Assembly (NCBI RefSeq): GCF_902859645.1
Contig: NZ_CADIJR010000028.1
Span: forward strand, 1 to 64,000
Origin: Achromobacter insuavis
GTDB taxonomy: Bacteria > Pseudomonadota > Gammaproteobacteria > Burkholderiales > Burkholderiaceae_B
Direction of reading: 5' to 3'
Length of the DNA stretch: 64,000 nt
Shown: positions 37,607 to 45,159 of the stretch, in pieces
How positions within the stretch are numbered: position 1 is the stretch's first letter
Layout: each line of letters starts with the position of its first letter
The notes under the pieces: generated by a model
Databases searched by the model: none
Seen by the model: only the letters and a program-made list of their open reading frames with translations
What the model was told of the DNA's origin: nothing
Position numbers and translations under genes: made by a program

Positions 37607-38899
37607 ATGCATCCGCACCGCCGTCTTTCCACGCTGCACCTGCTGGGCCTGTTCGCCTTCACCGCGCTGGCGCTGAACGACGACCACTTCATCCTCGGGG
37701 TGGGCAGCTTCAAGCTGTCGCCGTTCGACGTGCTGTTCGTCGCCATCCTGGTGGTCAAGGCGCTGCGGCTGGCGGACCCCGCCGCCTACGCCCTGCCGCG
37801 CGGCACGCTCGGCATGCTGCTGGGCCTGCAGGTGCTGACGGTGATCTACCTGCTGCTGGTGTCGCTGCATCATCCCGGCATCGAGACCGGCGACGTCGCG
37901 CGCGACCTGCGCATCGTGTTCTATTTCCTGAGCGTGCCGTTCCTTTGCTACAAGGACATCGACAGTCCGGCGGCCTACGCGCTGCTGCAGAAGTACATCG
38001 TGGCGGCGTGCCTGGCCGTGGCCACGCTGATGCTGCTGGAGCAGTTGCAGGGCTTCAGCGTCGCCAACCCGCTGCGCAACGTGCGGCTCGGCGTCTGGGC
38101 GATTCCGTTCGGCGTGGTGTCGCTGCTGTACTTCCGCAAGACGCTCAACGTGTCCGGCCCCAAGGCCTACGCGCTGACGGTGTACATGCTGCTGGCGCTG
38201 GTGTTCTCGCTGAACCGCAGCCAGTACCTGCAGTTGATGGTGTCGGTGCTGCTGGCGGTGATGCTGGCGGCTGGTTCCGATGTGCGCCGCCGGGTGGTGA
38301 TGATCTTCGCGCCGGCCGCCGTGGCCGGCATCCTGGTGTTCGCCAGCATCGGCTACCTGGACGTGCTGACCAACCGCGTCTTCAGCGTCGAGCGGCTGGA
38401 CGAGGACTCCAGCTACGGCGCCCGCATCCAGGAGATGCAGGGCCAGATGGACTCGTTCGCCGAAAGCCCGGTGTTCGGCAAGGGCGCCGGCTTTCGCAGC
38501 TGGGTGATGGGCGAGAACGGCTTCGAGCTGAGCACCTTCGCGCACAACTCGTGGGCCTTCTACCTGATGAAGTTCGGCATCGTCGGCACGGTGATGATCA
38601 TGCTGCCGCCGTTGCTGATCCTGCTGCTGTCGCTGTTCCGGCGCTACGCCCATCCCGGACTCGAACTGCACCGGCGCTACTTGCTCGCCACGGCGCCGAT
38701 CTACATCTTCATCGACTCGCTCTCGGGGGGCCTGGCGTACGCCCCCAAGACCGCCTTCACCGGCTTCCTGCTGTGCTACTGCCTGTCGCTCATCCGCAAT
38801 GCCCGGGCCATGCCCGTGCCCACGCCCGCACCCGCGGCTCCCAGCCCCCGTCCGGACACCACGCACCGGGCGTCACCGCGAGTACTGCCCCATGCCTGA
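37607..38899 (+). CDS. wzy: Polysaccharide polymerase / O-antigen ligase-like membrane protein (Wzy candidate)
   Basis: A 430-residue polytopic inner-membrane protein with roughly ten hydrophobic spans and a large periplasmic loop between about residues 240 and 320 (VFSVERLDEDSSYGARIQEM onward). That loop contains FGKGAGFRSWVMGENGFELSTFAHNSW-type residues (38477-38551), where the G-x-G and H-N-x motifs recall Wzy/WaaL O-antigen ligase-like proteins. It would polymerise flipped repeat units in the periplasm. No other polymerase candidate exists in the locus. A Pro/Ala-rich C-terminal tail follows the last span. GGAG precedes the ATG by 5 nt. The stop overlaps the next gene by 8 bp. Confidence 0.8.
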   Translation: MHPHRRLSTLHLLGLFAFTALALNDDHFILGVGSFKLSPFDVLFVAILVVKALRLADPAAYALPRGTLGMLLGLQVLTVIYLLLVSLHHPGIETGDVARDLRIVFYFLSVPFLCYKDIDSPAAYALLQKYIVAACLAVATLMLLEQLQGFSVANPLRNVRLGVWAIPFGVVSLLYFRKTLNVSGPKAYALTVYMLLALVFSLNRSQYLQLMVSVLLAVMLAAGSDVRRRVVMIFAPAAVAGILVFASIGYLDVLTNRVFSVERLDEDSSYGARIQEMQGQMDSFAESPVFGKGAGFRSWVMGENGFELSTFAHNSWAFYLMKFGIVGTVMIMLPPLLILLLSLFRRYAHPGLELHRRYLLATAPIYIFIDSLSGGLAYAPKTAFTGFLLCYCLSLIRNARAMPVPTPAPAAPSPRPDTTHRASPRVLPHA

Positions 38900-40022
38900 T
38901 GTCCTGTTCGTCGCGCCCGACCTGCACGGCGGCGTTGGAAGATGCGTCGCCTTCATCGCCGATGCCCTGCCCGAACGGGGCGTGGACGCCGCGCTGTTCC
39001 TGCTGCGTTCGCGCAACCGTGAATACCCGGTCGCCAATCCGCGCGTGACGCGGGCCCTGCCGGTGATCGAATCGCCCACCTCGCTGCGGCTGATGCTGCC
39101 GGTGGCGTTCTGGCGGCTGCTGGCGCAGATCCGCCGCGACCGCCCCGCCATCGTCTGCTCGCACGGCCTGCTGTGCAACATGCTGGTGGTGCTGGCCAAG
39201 AAACTGCTGCGCGGCAAGTTCGCCACCGTCGCCTTCGAACACAGCAGCCCCGCCATCCATTACGGCGCCTCGCGCATGCGGCGGCTCAAGTGCTGGCTGG
39301 TGAGCCAGACCTACCGGCGCCACGACGCCGTCGTCGGCGTATCGCGCGGCGTCAAGGAAGACCTGGTCAGCATGTTCCCGCCGCTGCGCGGCAAGGTGCG
39401 CACCATCTACAACGGCGTGCCGCTGGACGACGTGCGCGAGCAGAGCGCGACGCCGCCGGGGTCCGAACCGGTGGCCACGCCGTACCACGTGGTCGCGGTC
39501 GGCCGCCTGGAGGCCGTCAAGGACTATGCCACCCTGATCGACGCCGCCGCGCTGCTGGACGACCCCGGCATCCGCTTCACCATCCTGGGCGAGGGCTCGG
39601 AACACGCCGCCCTGCAAAAGCGCATCGACGCGCGCGTCTCGCGCAGCCCGGTGACGCTGGCCGGCCACATCGACAACCCGTTTCCCGTGATCGCCGGCGC
39701 CGGCGCTTTCGCGCTGACCTCGGTGCGCGAGAGCTTCGGCAACGTGCTGGTCGAGGCCCTGTGCCTGGGGGTTCCCGTCATCTCCACCGATTGTCCGCAC
39801 GGGCCGGCCGAGATCCTCGACGCCGGCCGCTACGGGCTGCTGGTGCCGGTGGGCGACGCGGCGGCCCTGGCCGCGGCGGTGCGCCGCCTGGCCTACGACG
39901 GCGACATGCGCGCGAGACTGGCGGCCGACGGCCCCGGGCGCGCCGACGCCTTTTCACTGGAGCGGCACTGCCGCGACGTCATCGAGCTGTTCCAGCCGCT
40001 GATGCGGCGCGGCGCCTCCTGA
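38892..40022 (+). CDS. Family 4 (GT-B) glycosyltransferase
   Basis: A 376-residue GT-B glycosyltransferase. The N-terminal lobe opens with VLFVAPDLHGGVGRCVAFIADAL, where the GG loop is typical of the family. The linker contains RTIYNGVPLDD. The C-terminal lobe has VAVGRLEAVKDYATLIDAAALL, FTILGEGSEHAALQKRI and the E(x)7E-type nucleotide-sugar site in SVRESFGNVLVEALCLGVPVISTDCPHGPAEIL. These are features of retaining GT4 enzymes. The sugar is unknown. The ATG overlaps the polymerase gene by 8 bp and the next gene follows after 12 bp, so it is firmly inside the operon. Confidence 0.9.
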   Translation: MPDVLFVAPDLHGGVGRCVAFIADALPERGVDAALFLLRSRNREYPVANPRVTRALPVIESPTSLRLMLPVAFWRLLAQIRRDRPAIVCSHGLLCNMLVVLAKKLLRGKFATVAFEHSSPAIHYGASRMRRLKCWLVSQTYRRHDAVVGVSRGVKEDLVSMFPPLRGKVRTIYNGVPLDDVREQSATPPGSEPVATPYHVVAVGRLEAVKDYATLIDAAALLDDPGIRFTILGEGSEHAALQKRIDARVSRSPVTLAGHIDNPFPVIAGAGAFALTSVRESFGNVLVEALCLGVPVISTDCPHGPAEILDAGRYGLLVPVGDAAALAAAVRRLAYDGDMRARLAADGPGRADAFSLERHCRDVIELFQPLMRRGAS

Positions 40023-40034
40023 AAGGAAAGCATC

Positions 40035-40922
40035 ATGTCCAAGATACCGGTATCCGTGGTCGTCATGACCAAGAACGAGGAACGCAACATCGCCAAGTGC
40101 CTGAAGGCGCTGGCCGACTTCGACGAAGTCTTCGTGGTCGATTCCAACAGCACCGACGCCACCTGCGCCATGGCCGCCGCGCTCGGCGCCAAGGTCAGCA
40201 ACTTCCAGTGGAACGGCAAGTACCCCAAGAAGAAGCAGTGGTGCCTGGAGCAACTGCCCTTCACCCACCCGGTGGTGCTGTACGTCGACGCCGACGAGGA
40301 GATGACGCCCGAGCTGGCGGCCGAGATCCGCGCCGCGCTGCCGCGCTTCGCCGCCGGCGCCGGCGGCGCCTTCGTGCCGTTCGACTACGTGTTCTGCGGC
40401 AGGAAGCTGCGCCACGGCCATCGCGTCTACAAGCTGGCGCTGCTGGCGCGCGACCGTTCGCGCTTTCTCGACTACGACGACCTGGACGTGGCCCACATGT
40501 GGGAGGTCGAGGGCCACTACCAGCCCCAGGTGCAGGGCGAGACCTTCGCGCTGCGGGCGCGCATGGTGCACAACGACCACGACTCGCTCTACCACTACTT
40601 CGACAAGCACAACCGCTACTCCGACTGGGAGGCCAACCTGCGCATCAAGGGCCTGATGAACGACCCGCGCGAGGCCAACGTCGGCGCGCGCGCGCTGCTC
40701 AAGCGCGTGTTCCAGGCCATGCCGTTCAAGGCGCCGATCTCGTTCCTGCATTCCTACGTGCTGCGCCTGGGCTTCCTCGACGGCCGCGCCGGCTTCGACT
40801 ACGCCATCGCCCGCGCCATGTACTACTGGCAGATCCGCATCAAGACCGAGGAAATCCGCAAGGCGCGGCTGGCCGTGCCCGAACGCCAACAAGGGGGAAC
40901 GGTCGCCGGAGCCGCCAAATGA
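40035..40922 (+). CDS. Family 2 glycosyltransferase (WaaE/KdtX-like pattern)
   Basis: A 295-residue GT-A glycosyltransferase. The start PVSVVVMTKNEERNIAKCLKAL, then EVFVVDSNSTDATCAMAAALG and the sugar-binding VLYVDADEEMTPEL give the DXD-type core. The middle part (FVPFDYVFCGRKLRHGHR; ARMVHNDHDSLYHYFDKHNRYS) resembles the WaaE/KdtX beta-1,4-glucosyltransferase-like branch, also widespread in exopolysaccharide loci. The C-terminal third carries a hydrophobic, possibly membrane-associated helix (FLHSYVLRLGFLDGRAGF). A GAAAGGAAAG ribosome site precedes the ATG. The stop overlaps the wcaF start (ATGA). Confidence 0.88.
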   Translation: MSKIPVSVVVMTKNEERNIAKCLKALADFDEVFVVDSNSTDATCAMAAALGAKVSNFQWNGKYPKKKQWCLEQLPFTHPVVLYVDADEEMTPELAAEIRAALPRFAAGAGGAFVPFDYVFCGRKLRHGHRVYKLALLARDRSRFLDYDDLDVAHMWEVEGHYQPQVQGETFALRARMVHNDHDSLYHYFDKHNRYSDWEANLRIKGLMNDPREANVGARALLKRVFQAMPFKAPISFLHSYVLRLGFLDGRAGFDYAIARAMYYWQIRIKTEEIRKARLAVPERQQGGTVAGAAK

Positions 40923-41479
40923 GCGCCCTGCAGCGGCTCGACCAGTTCGCCCTGGCGCCCGGCCAGCGCGGCCGCTCGGCGTTGACGGTGCAGCTGTGGT
41001 GGCTGGTGCAGGGGTCGCTGTTCCGCTGGTCGCCGCAGGTGGCCTATGGCTTTCGGCGCTGGCTGCTGCGCTGCTTTGGCGCCCGCGTCGGCCGCAAGGT
41101 CCTGATCCGGCCCAGCGCCACCGTGACCTATCCGTGGAAGGTGGAAATCGGCGACTACGCCTGGATCGGCGACGACACGGTGATCTACAGCCTGGGACCG
41201 ATCCATATCGGCGCCCATGCCGTGGTGTCGCAGCGCAGCTACCTGTGCGCGGCCGACCACGACGCCGGCAAGCCCGACTTCCCGCTGCGCGAACGCGCCG
41301 TCCGCATCGAGGACGGCGCCTGGGTCGCCACCGACGTGTTCGTCGGCCCCGGCGTCACCATCGGCCGCGAGGCCGTGGTCGGCGCGCGCAGCTCGGTGTT
41401 CCGCAACCTGCCGCCGGCCATGGTGTGCCTGGGCAACCCCTGCCGTCCCGTCAAACCCCGCGTGGAGCCGCCAGCATGA
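40919..41479 (+). CDS. wcaF: Colanic-acid-type acetyltransferase WcaF
   Basis: A 186-residue left-handed beta-helix acetyltransferase of the WcaF/LacA/NodL group, transferring acetyl from acetyl-CoA to a sugar hydroxyl in the repeat unit. An N-terminal helical segment (LWWLVQGSLFRWSPQVAYGFRRWLLR in 41000-41077) is characteristic of WcaF. The hexapeptide repeats run from VGRKVLIRPSATVTYPWKVE to GARSSVFRNLPPAMVCLGNP. The catalytic His lies in LCAADHDAGKPDFPL. It starts in ATGA overlap with the preceding glycosyltransferase and ends in ATGA overlap with wcaI. An O-acetylated polymer is therefore predicted. Confidence 0.92.
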   Translation: MSALQRLDQFALAPGQRGRSALTVQLWWLVQGSLFRWSPQVAYGFRRWLLRCFGARVGRKVLIRPSATVTYPWKVEIGDYAWIGDDTVIYSLGPIHIGAHAVVSQRSYLCAADHDAGKPDFPLRERAVRIEDGAWVATDVFVGPGVTIGREAVVGARSSVFRNLPPAMVCLGNPCRPVKPRVEPPA

Positions 41480-42753
41480 AGATCCTTCTGTACAGCATCA
41501 ACTACGCGCCGGAACTGACCGGCATCGGCAAGTACAACGCGGAAATGGCCGAATGGCTGGCCGCCCGCGGCCACCAGGTCAGCGTGGTCACCGCCCCGCC
41601 CTACTACCCCCAATGGCAGGTCCACGACGGCTATCAGGCCGGCCGCTACCGCCGCGAGACGCGCGCCGGCGTCGACGTCCGGCGCGCGCCCTTGTGGGTG
41701 CCGCGCAAGCCCGGCGGCGCCAAGCGCCTGGTGCACCTGGCCAGCTTCGCGCTCTCCAGCCTGCCGTCGCTGCTGCGGGCGGCGGCCGGCCGGCCGGACC
41801 TGATCCTCGTGGTCGAGCCCGCCCTCTTCTGCGCGCCGGCCGCATGGCTGGCGGCGCGGCTGTGCGGCGCGCGCGCCTGGCTGCACATCCAGGACTACGA
41901 GGTGGACGCCGCCTTCGACCTGGGCCTGCTCAAGGGCGCGCGGCTGCGCGGTCTGGTGCAGCGCGCCGAACGTTGGCTGATGCGGCGCTTCGACCGCGTC
42001 TCGACGATTTCGCGGCGCATGCAGGACCTGGCGCTGTACAAGGGCATCGACCCGCAACGCGCGGTGCTGCTGCCCAACTGGATCGACGTCAACGCCATCG
42101 CCCCCGATCGCGCCGGCAACCTGCGCGCCGAGCTCGGCATTCCGGCCGACGCGGTGGTGGCGCTGTACTCGGGCAACATGGGCGGCAAGCAGGGCCTGCA
42201 GACGCTGGCGCAGGTGGCGCGGCTGCTGCAACACGAGCCGCGCCTGTGGTTCGTGTTCTGCGGCCAGGGCCCCGAACGCGCGCCGCTGCAGGCGCAGTGC
42301 GAGGGCCTGGCGCGGGTGCGCTTTCTCGACCTGCAGCCGTGCGAACGCCTGGGCGCGCTGCTGAACACCGCCGACATCCACCTGCTGCCGCAGCGCGCCG
42401 GCGCCGCCGACCTGGTCATGCCGTCCAAGCTGACCGGCATGCTGGCCAGCGGCCGACCGGTGGTGTGCGGCGCCGCGCGCGGCACCGAGCTGGCCGGCGT
42501 GGTGGCGCACTGCGGCCTGGTCACGCCGCCCGAGGATGCCGCGGCCATGGCCGAGGCGGTGCGCAAGCTGGCCAACAACGCGCAGATCCGCGAAACCCTC
42601 GGCACCGCCGCGCGCCGCCACGCGCTGCGCTATCTGCACATCGACGCGGTGCTGGCGGCCGCCGAACGGGAATTCGCCGCGGTGGTCGATCCCGTCGCCG
42701 CGCCGGCCGCGCCCAGCCCCGCCAGCGCCGTGCGCCGCGACAGCGGCCGCTGA
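41476..42753 (+). CDS. wcaI: Colanic-acid-type glycosyltransferase WcaI
   Basis: A 425-residue GT-B/GT4 enzyme. The start KILLYSINYAPELTGIGKYN and the VVTAPPYYPQWQVHDGY segment are characteristic of WcaI. DLILVVEPALFCAP and LHIQDYEVDAAFDLGLLK are also WcaI signatures. The C-terminal donor lobe has VALYSGNMGGKQGLQTLAQV and RAGAADLVMPSKLTGMLASGRPVV. E. coli WcaI is thought to add a fucosyl residue to the colanic acid unit; the substrate here is inference. It is the last gene of the rightward operon and is followed by a strong hairpin. Confidence 0.92.
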   Translation: MKILLYSINYAPELTGIGKYNAEMAEWLAARGHQVSVVTAPPYYPQWQVHDGYQAGRYRRETRAGVDVRRAPLWVPRKPGGAKRLVHLASFALSSLPSLLRAAAGRPDLILVVEPALFCAPAAWLAARLCGARAWLHIQDYEVDAAFDLGLLKGARLRGLVQRAERWLMRRFDRVSTISRRMQDLALYKGIDPQRAVLLPNWIDVNAIAPDRAGNLRAELGIPADAVVALYSGNMGGKQGLQTLAQVARLLQHEPRLWFVFCGQGPERAPLQAQCEGLARVRFLDLQPCERLGALLNTADIHLLPQRAGAADLVMPSKLTGMLASGRPVVCGAARGTELAGVVAHCGLVTPPEDAAAMAEAVRKLANNAQIRETLGTAARRHALRYLHIDAVLAAAEREFAAVVDPVAAPAAPSPASAVRRDSGR

Positions 42754-42782
42754 CGAGCCCCTCTCTCGACCAGACGGCATCC

Positions 42783-42812
42783 ATGGCGGCGCGCTCCCGG
42801 GCGCGCCGCCAT
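42783..42812 (+). terminator. Terminator hairpin at the end of the polysaccharide operon
   Basis: A perfect 11-bp stem, ATGGCGGCGCG (42783-42793) with CGCGCCGCCAT (42802-42812), with an 8-nt loop and a short TGTT afterwards. It lies between wcaI and the convergent LuxR-type gene, so it may serve both strands. Confidence 0.7.
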
Positions 42813-42829
42813 TGTTCAATGGGTGGATT

Positions 42830-43480
42830 TCATGTGGAGTCGCCAGGCTTGCCGCTGCCGCGCACCAAGCCCATCTGCACGGCGATGTAGGCCGCCTCGG
42901 CCTGATTGCGCGCATTCAGCTTCCAGTACAGGGTGCGCGCATGGCTCTTCACGGTGGCCACCGAAATGCCCACGTGCTGGCCGATCTCTCGCATGGTCTT
43001 GCCCTGCACCAGCAATTGCAGGATCTCCTCCTGCCGCTGCGTCAGCTCGCGCAATTCCTGCACCGGGTTCTGCGAGGCGCCCAGCAGGCGCGCCGCTGGC
43101 TGCGGATAACACTCCCCGCCCGCCAGCACCAGGCTGACGGCGGCCGCCAGCGCATCGGGGCTGGAGGCCTTGGGCAGGTAGCCGGCCACGCCGGCCCGGG
43201 CGCAGGCCGCCATGACGCTCTGGTCCAGCACGGAGTACAGCGCCAGCACCAGGCGCGGCATGAACAGCGCCATCGCCTGCGACAGCAGGCCGATGTCGGG
43301 CTCGGCCACGCCGCTGCAGCCGACAACCAGCAATTCCACCGGCCGGTTGATCGAGCCGGGCATGTTCAAGAGATGGGCTGGCGAGATCGCCAGGATGTCC
43401 TCGGCATTGCGCACGCGCTCCAACACATGCTGGATAGCGACACGAAGCAGCGCGTAGTCTTCGATCAGAACGGTTGTCAT
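42830..43480 (-). CDS. LuxR-type regulator with degenerate receiver domain (paralogue 1)
   Basis: A 216-residue protein. An N-terminal receiver-like domain (about residues 1-120; MTTVLIEDYALLRVAIQHVL) is followed by a LuxR/FixJ-type helix-turn-helix (LTQRQEEILQLLVQGKTMRE; IGISVATVKSHARTLYWKL-like at 150-205). The receiver keeps an acidic residue pair near the start (ED) and the conserved Lys in GYLPKASSPDAL. The strand that should carry the phosphorylated Asp instead reads VELLVVGCSGVAEP, with Gly at that position. Phosphorylation-independent control is therefore likely. It resembles the neighbour at 43851-44597 in layout. The ATG at 43478-43480 is chosen as the start of the receiver fold; no strong ribosome site is visible. 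Target genes are plausibly the convergent polysaccharide operon. Confidence 0.85.
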   Translation of the reverse strand: MTTVLIEDYALLRVAIQHVLERVRNAEDILAISPAHLLNMPGSINRPVELLVVGCSGVAEPDIGLLSQAMALFMPRLVLALYSVLDQSVMAACARAGVAGYLPKASSPDALAAAVSLVLAGGECYPQPAARLLGASQNPVQELRELTQRQEEILQLLVQGKTMREIGQHVGISVATVKSHARTLYWKLNARNQAEAAYIAVQMGLVRGSGKPGDST

Positions 43481-43631
43481 CCCGGGGGGAACCTTGTGAC
43501 ACAGGGCCCAGACACGGTTCCCATGGCAAGGCGGCGCACGGCAGCGACGACGGATCAGGCGCGTCACCCGGCTCACGGGAATCTCGTCCGCCGCGGGGGG
43601 TTGCTCGGGCGGGCATTGTGATTCGCCGTCT

Positions 43632-43661
43632 CAACCCATGCTTGCGGACACAACCCATGCT
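43632..43661. promoter_or_regulatory. 11-bp direct repeat upstream of LuxR paralogue 1
   Basis: CAACCCATGCT occurs twice, at 43632-43642 and 43651-43661, a period of 19 bp (close to two helical turns). It lies about 150 bp upstream of the left LuxR gene. A related AACCCATCT lies at 44764-44772 in the promoter of the right LuxR gene, suggesting a shared regulator or cross-regulation. Confidence 0.5.
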
Positions 43662-43755
43662 ATCAGCGGCTACGTTCGCTGAATCTCGTGCAGGAGGATG
43701 ATTGGAGGAGGAATGCTGCGGCACGGCGACCGCCGATGCTGCAGTGAATGCCCTA

Positions 43756-43782
43756 GGCGGGATGGCGGGGGAGCATCCCGCC
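43756..43782 (-). terminator. Hairpin downstream of LuxR paralogue 2
   Basis: GGCGGGATG (43756-43764) and CATCCCGCC (43774-43782) form a perfect 9-bp stem with a 9-nt loop, about 70 bp beyond the stop of the right LuxR gene. No T-run follows in either direction, so factor-dependent termination or mRNA protection is possible. Confidence 0.45.
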
Positions 43783-43850
43783 GGACCGCAGGGCGAGGGC
43801 CTCGCACCGCCGGGCAGGCGGCGCGAACCGGGGCCGGCTGCCCCGGCGCG

Positions 43851-44597
43851 TCAGCCCAGCTTGCGCCCGTACAGCTGCCCGGCGTCCACGTCGCGACCAT
43901 TGGGTTCATGCCATTCCAGCGTGGCGCCGCGTTGCAGCGCGGCGTACACGGCTTCACCCTTGTTCTTGACGTGCAGGCGTTGGTACAGCGTGCAGGCATG
44001 CGTCTTCGCGGTGGCCACCGAGATGTTGAGCATGCGGCTGACCGTCTTGATGGGATAGCCCCTGGCCAGCAGCACCAGCACCTCGTACTGGCGCGGCGTG
44101 ATCTGCAGCAACTGCGCGCCGGCGCTGATCGGCATGGTGCCCTTGCCGGCGTCGTCGGCCTCGCGCGCCGGCAACACGCAGCTGGCCTGCGCCGGCATCT
44201 GCAACGCCTGCTCGCTCGGGAAGCACTGCCCGCCCGCCATGACCAGGCGGATGGCCGCTTCCAGGATCTCCACCGAGGCCGTCTTCATCAGACAACCGTA
44301 GACGCTGGCGCCGGGCAGGCCCTGCACCGGCATCGGCAGCGGCATGACATCGGTCAAGAGCAGGATGCGCTTCGGGCTGAGTTCACGCTGGATCTCATGC
44401 AGCGTGCTCCAGGCTTCCTCGCTGTCCACCGGCAAGCCGTAGATCAGAAGATCTGCGCCGGCATGCGCCCCGTTGGCCTTCGAGACATCGGCCAACCCCA
44501 TTCCCTCGATTTCCCACACATCGTCCAACTTGCTCAGAATCTGCCACAAACCCAGCCGCAGGAGCGGATGGGCTTCAATCAGGACCATCTTGGCCAT
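43851..44597 (-). CDS. LuxR-type regulator with degenerate receiver domain (paralogue 2)
   Basis: A 248-residue protein laid out like its neighbour: receiver-like domain (MAKMVLIEAHPLLRLGLWQI), a 25-residue linker rich in Ala and Asp, and a LuxR helix-turn-helix (ITPRQYEVLVLLARGYPIKT; LNISVATAKTHACTLYQRL). The receiver has lost the early acidic pair (EAH instead of DD/ED), and the phospho-acceptor strand reads ADLLIYGLPVDS with Gly in place of Asp; the conserved Lys remains in YGCLMKTAS. The ATG at 44595-44597 follows GGGAGG by five nt, a much better start than the upstream in-frame ATG. A sigma-70-like promoter lies at 44769-44797. It lies upstream of paralogue 1 on the same strand, 370 bp away. 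Confidence 0.87.
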   Translation of the reverse strand: MAKMVLIEAHPLLRLGLWQILSKLDDVWEIEGMGLADVSKANGAHAGADLLIYGLPVDSEEAWSTLHEIQRELSPKRILLLTDVMPLPMPVQGLPGASVYGCLMKTASVEILEAAIRLVMAGGQCFPSEQALQMPAQASCVLPAREADDAGKGTMPISAGAQLLQITPRQYEVLVLLARGYPIKTVSRMLNISVATAKTHACTLYQRLHVKNKGEAVYAALQRGATLEWHEPNGRDVDAGQLYGRKLG

Positions 44598-44768
44598 GGT
44601 TTCCTCCCGGTTGTTCAACAGGCCTAGAAGGGATCTTCGCTGTGCTGAAGACTATTTTTTTTCCAACCCCGCGGGGTGGTCCGCGATTCCCGGAATATCT
44701 AATGACGCTGCACCGGGCCATTTGGGCTGGGAGACTTTCGTAGCCAACATAACGGATGGCATGAACCC

Positions 44769-44797
44769 ATCTTATGGTTCGAAATTGGCAAAATCAA
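44769..44797 (-). promoter_or_regulatory. Sigma-70-like promoter of LuxR paralogue 2
   Basis: Read on the minus strand, TTGATT (plus 44792-44797) and TAAGAT (plus 44769-44774) are separated by exactly 17 bp; each matches 4 of 6 consensus bases. It gives a leader of about 160 nt. The AACCCAT motif overlaps the -10 element. Confidence 0.5.
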
Positions 44798-44824
44798 GAC
44801 GTTGGCAAGCGATATAATCCGACA

Positions 44825-44894
44825 AAAACAGAAATCATTCGTTAGCCGTAAACGTTCTCATAAAACAGGATGAGGCACCCCTCTCATCCTTTTA
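44825..44894 (+). ncRNA. Candidate small RNA (about 70 nt)
   Basis: A perfect TATAAT (44813-44818) lies upstream, and a hairpin AGGATGAG/CTCATCCT followed by TTTA (44867-44894) lies downstream, with a low-GC unstructured stretch between. No good -35 element is visible at normal spacing, which weakens the case. The same hairpin could simply terminate the leftward gene at 45160-46764. Confidence 0.25.
44867..44894. terminator. Hairpin with T-runs on both sides
   Basis: AGGATGAG (44867-44874) pairs with CTCATCCT (44883-44890). Plus-strand reading gives TTTA afterwards; minus-strand reading gives GTTTTAT. It can terminate the leftward gene ending at 45160 and any rightward transcript from 44825. 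Confidence 0.65.
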
Positions 44895-45159
44895 TCCGCT
44901 AGGGTTTTCACCGACCCCGCCCGGACGGAGAGCCGCTTGGCAGGCCGCTGCCACGCCTGCGGGGCGACGCCGGCAGGGCCGTATCCAGGGCGCTCACAGA
45001 TGGGAAGGGGCGCGACCGGCGCCAGCGGAAATGCAGGCAAGACTTGGCCAGATTCGGCGGCAGACTTGTCTATATGTTTCCACCGACACATTATGCCCGT
45101 GGCCTTCCGCCGCAAACGAAATATAGGTAACACTTTTATTTTCCGGTAGCTTGCGTCAT

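Larger units (their letters stand above)
43481..43850. other. 370-bp gap between the two LuxR-type genes
   Basis: No coding frame is convincing here. It contains the upstream region of the left LuxR gene with an 11-bp direct repeat (43632-43642 and 43651-43661), and on its right side the hairpin ending the other LuxR gene (43756-43782). Confidence 0.6.
44598..45159. other. 562-bp intergenic region, partly AT-rich
   Basis: No reliable gene. It contains the promoter of LuxR paralogue 2 (44769-44797), a consensus TATAAT on the plus strand (44813-44818), a hairpin with T-run (44867-44894), and a lower-GC stretch at about 45060-45159 leading into the next gene's 3' end. A 70-codon plus-strand frame at 44937-45149 has no recognisable features. 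Confidence 0.6.

Noticed and set aside
43756-43810. An insertion-sequence end suggested by inverted repeats near the LuxR genes
   Set aside because: No transposase frame and no target duplication; the repeats read better as transcription hairpins.
44937-45149. A 70-codon plus-strand frame in the intergenic region
   Set aside because: No ribosome site, no recognisable motif, and a composition change along its length; more likely chance.
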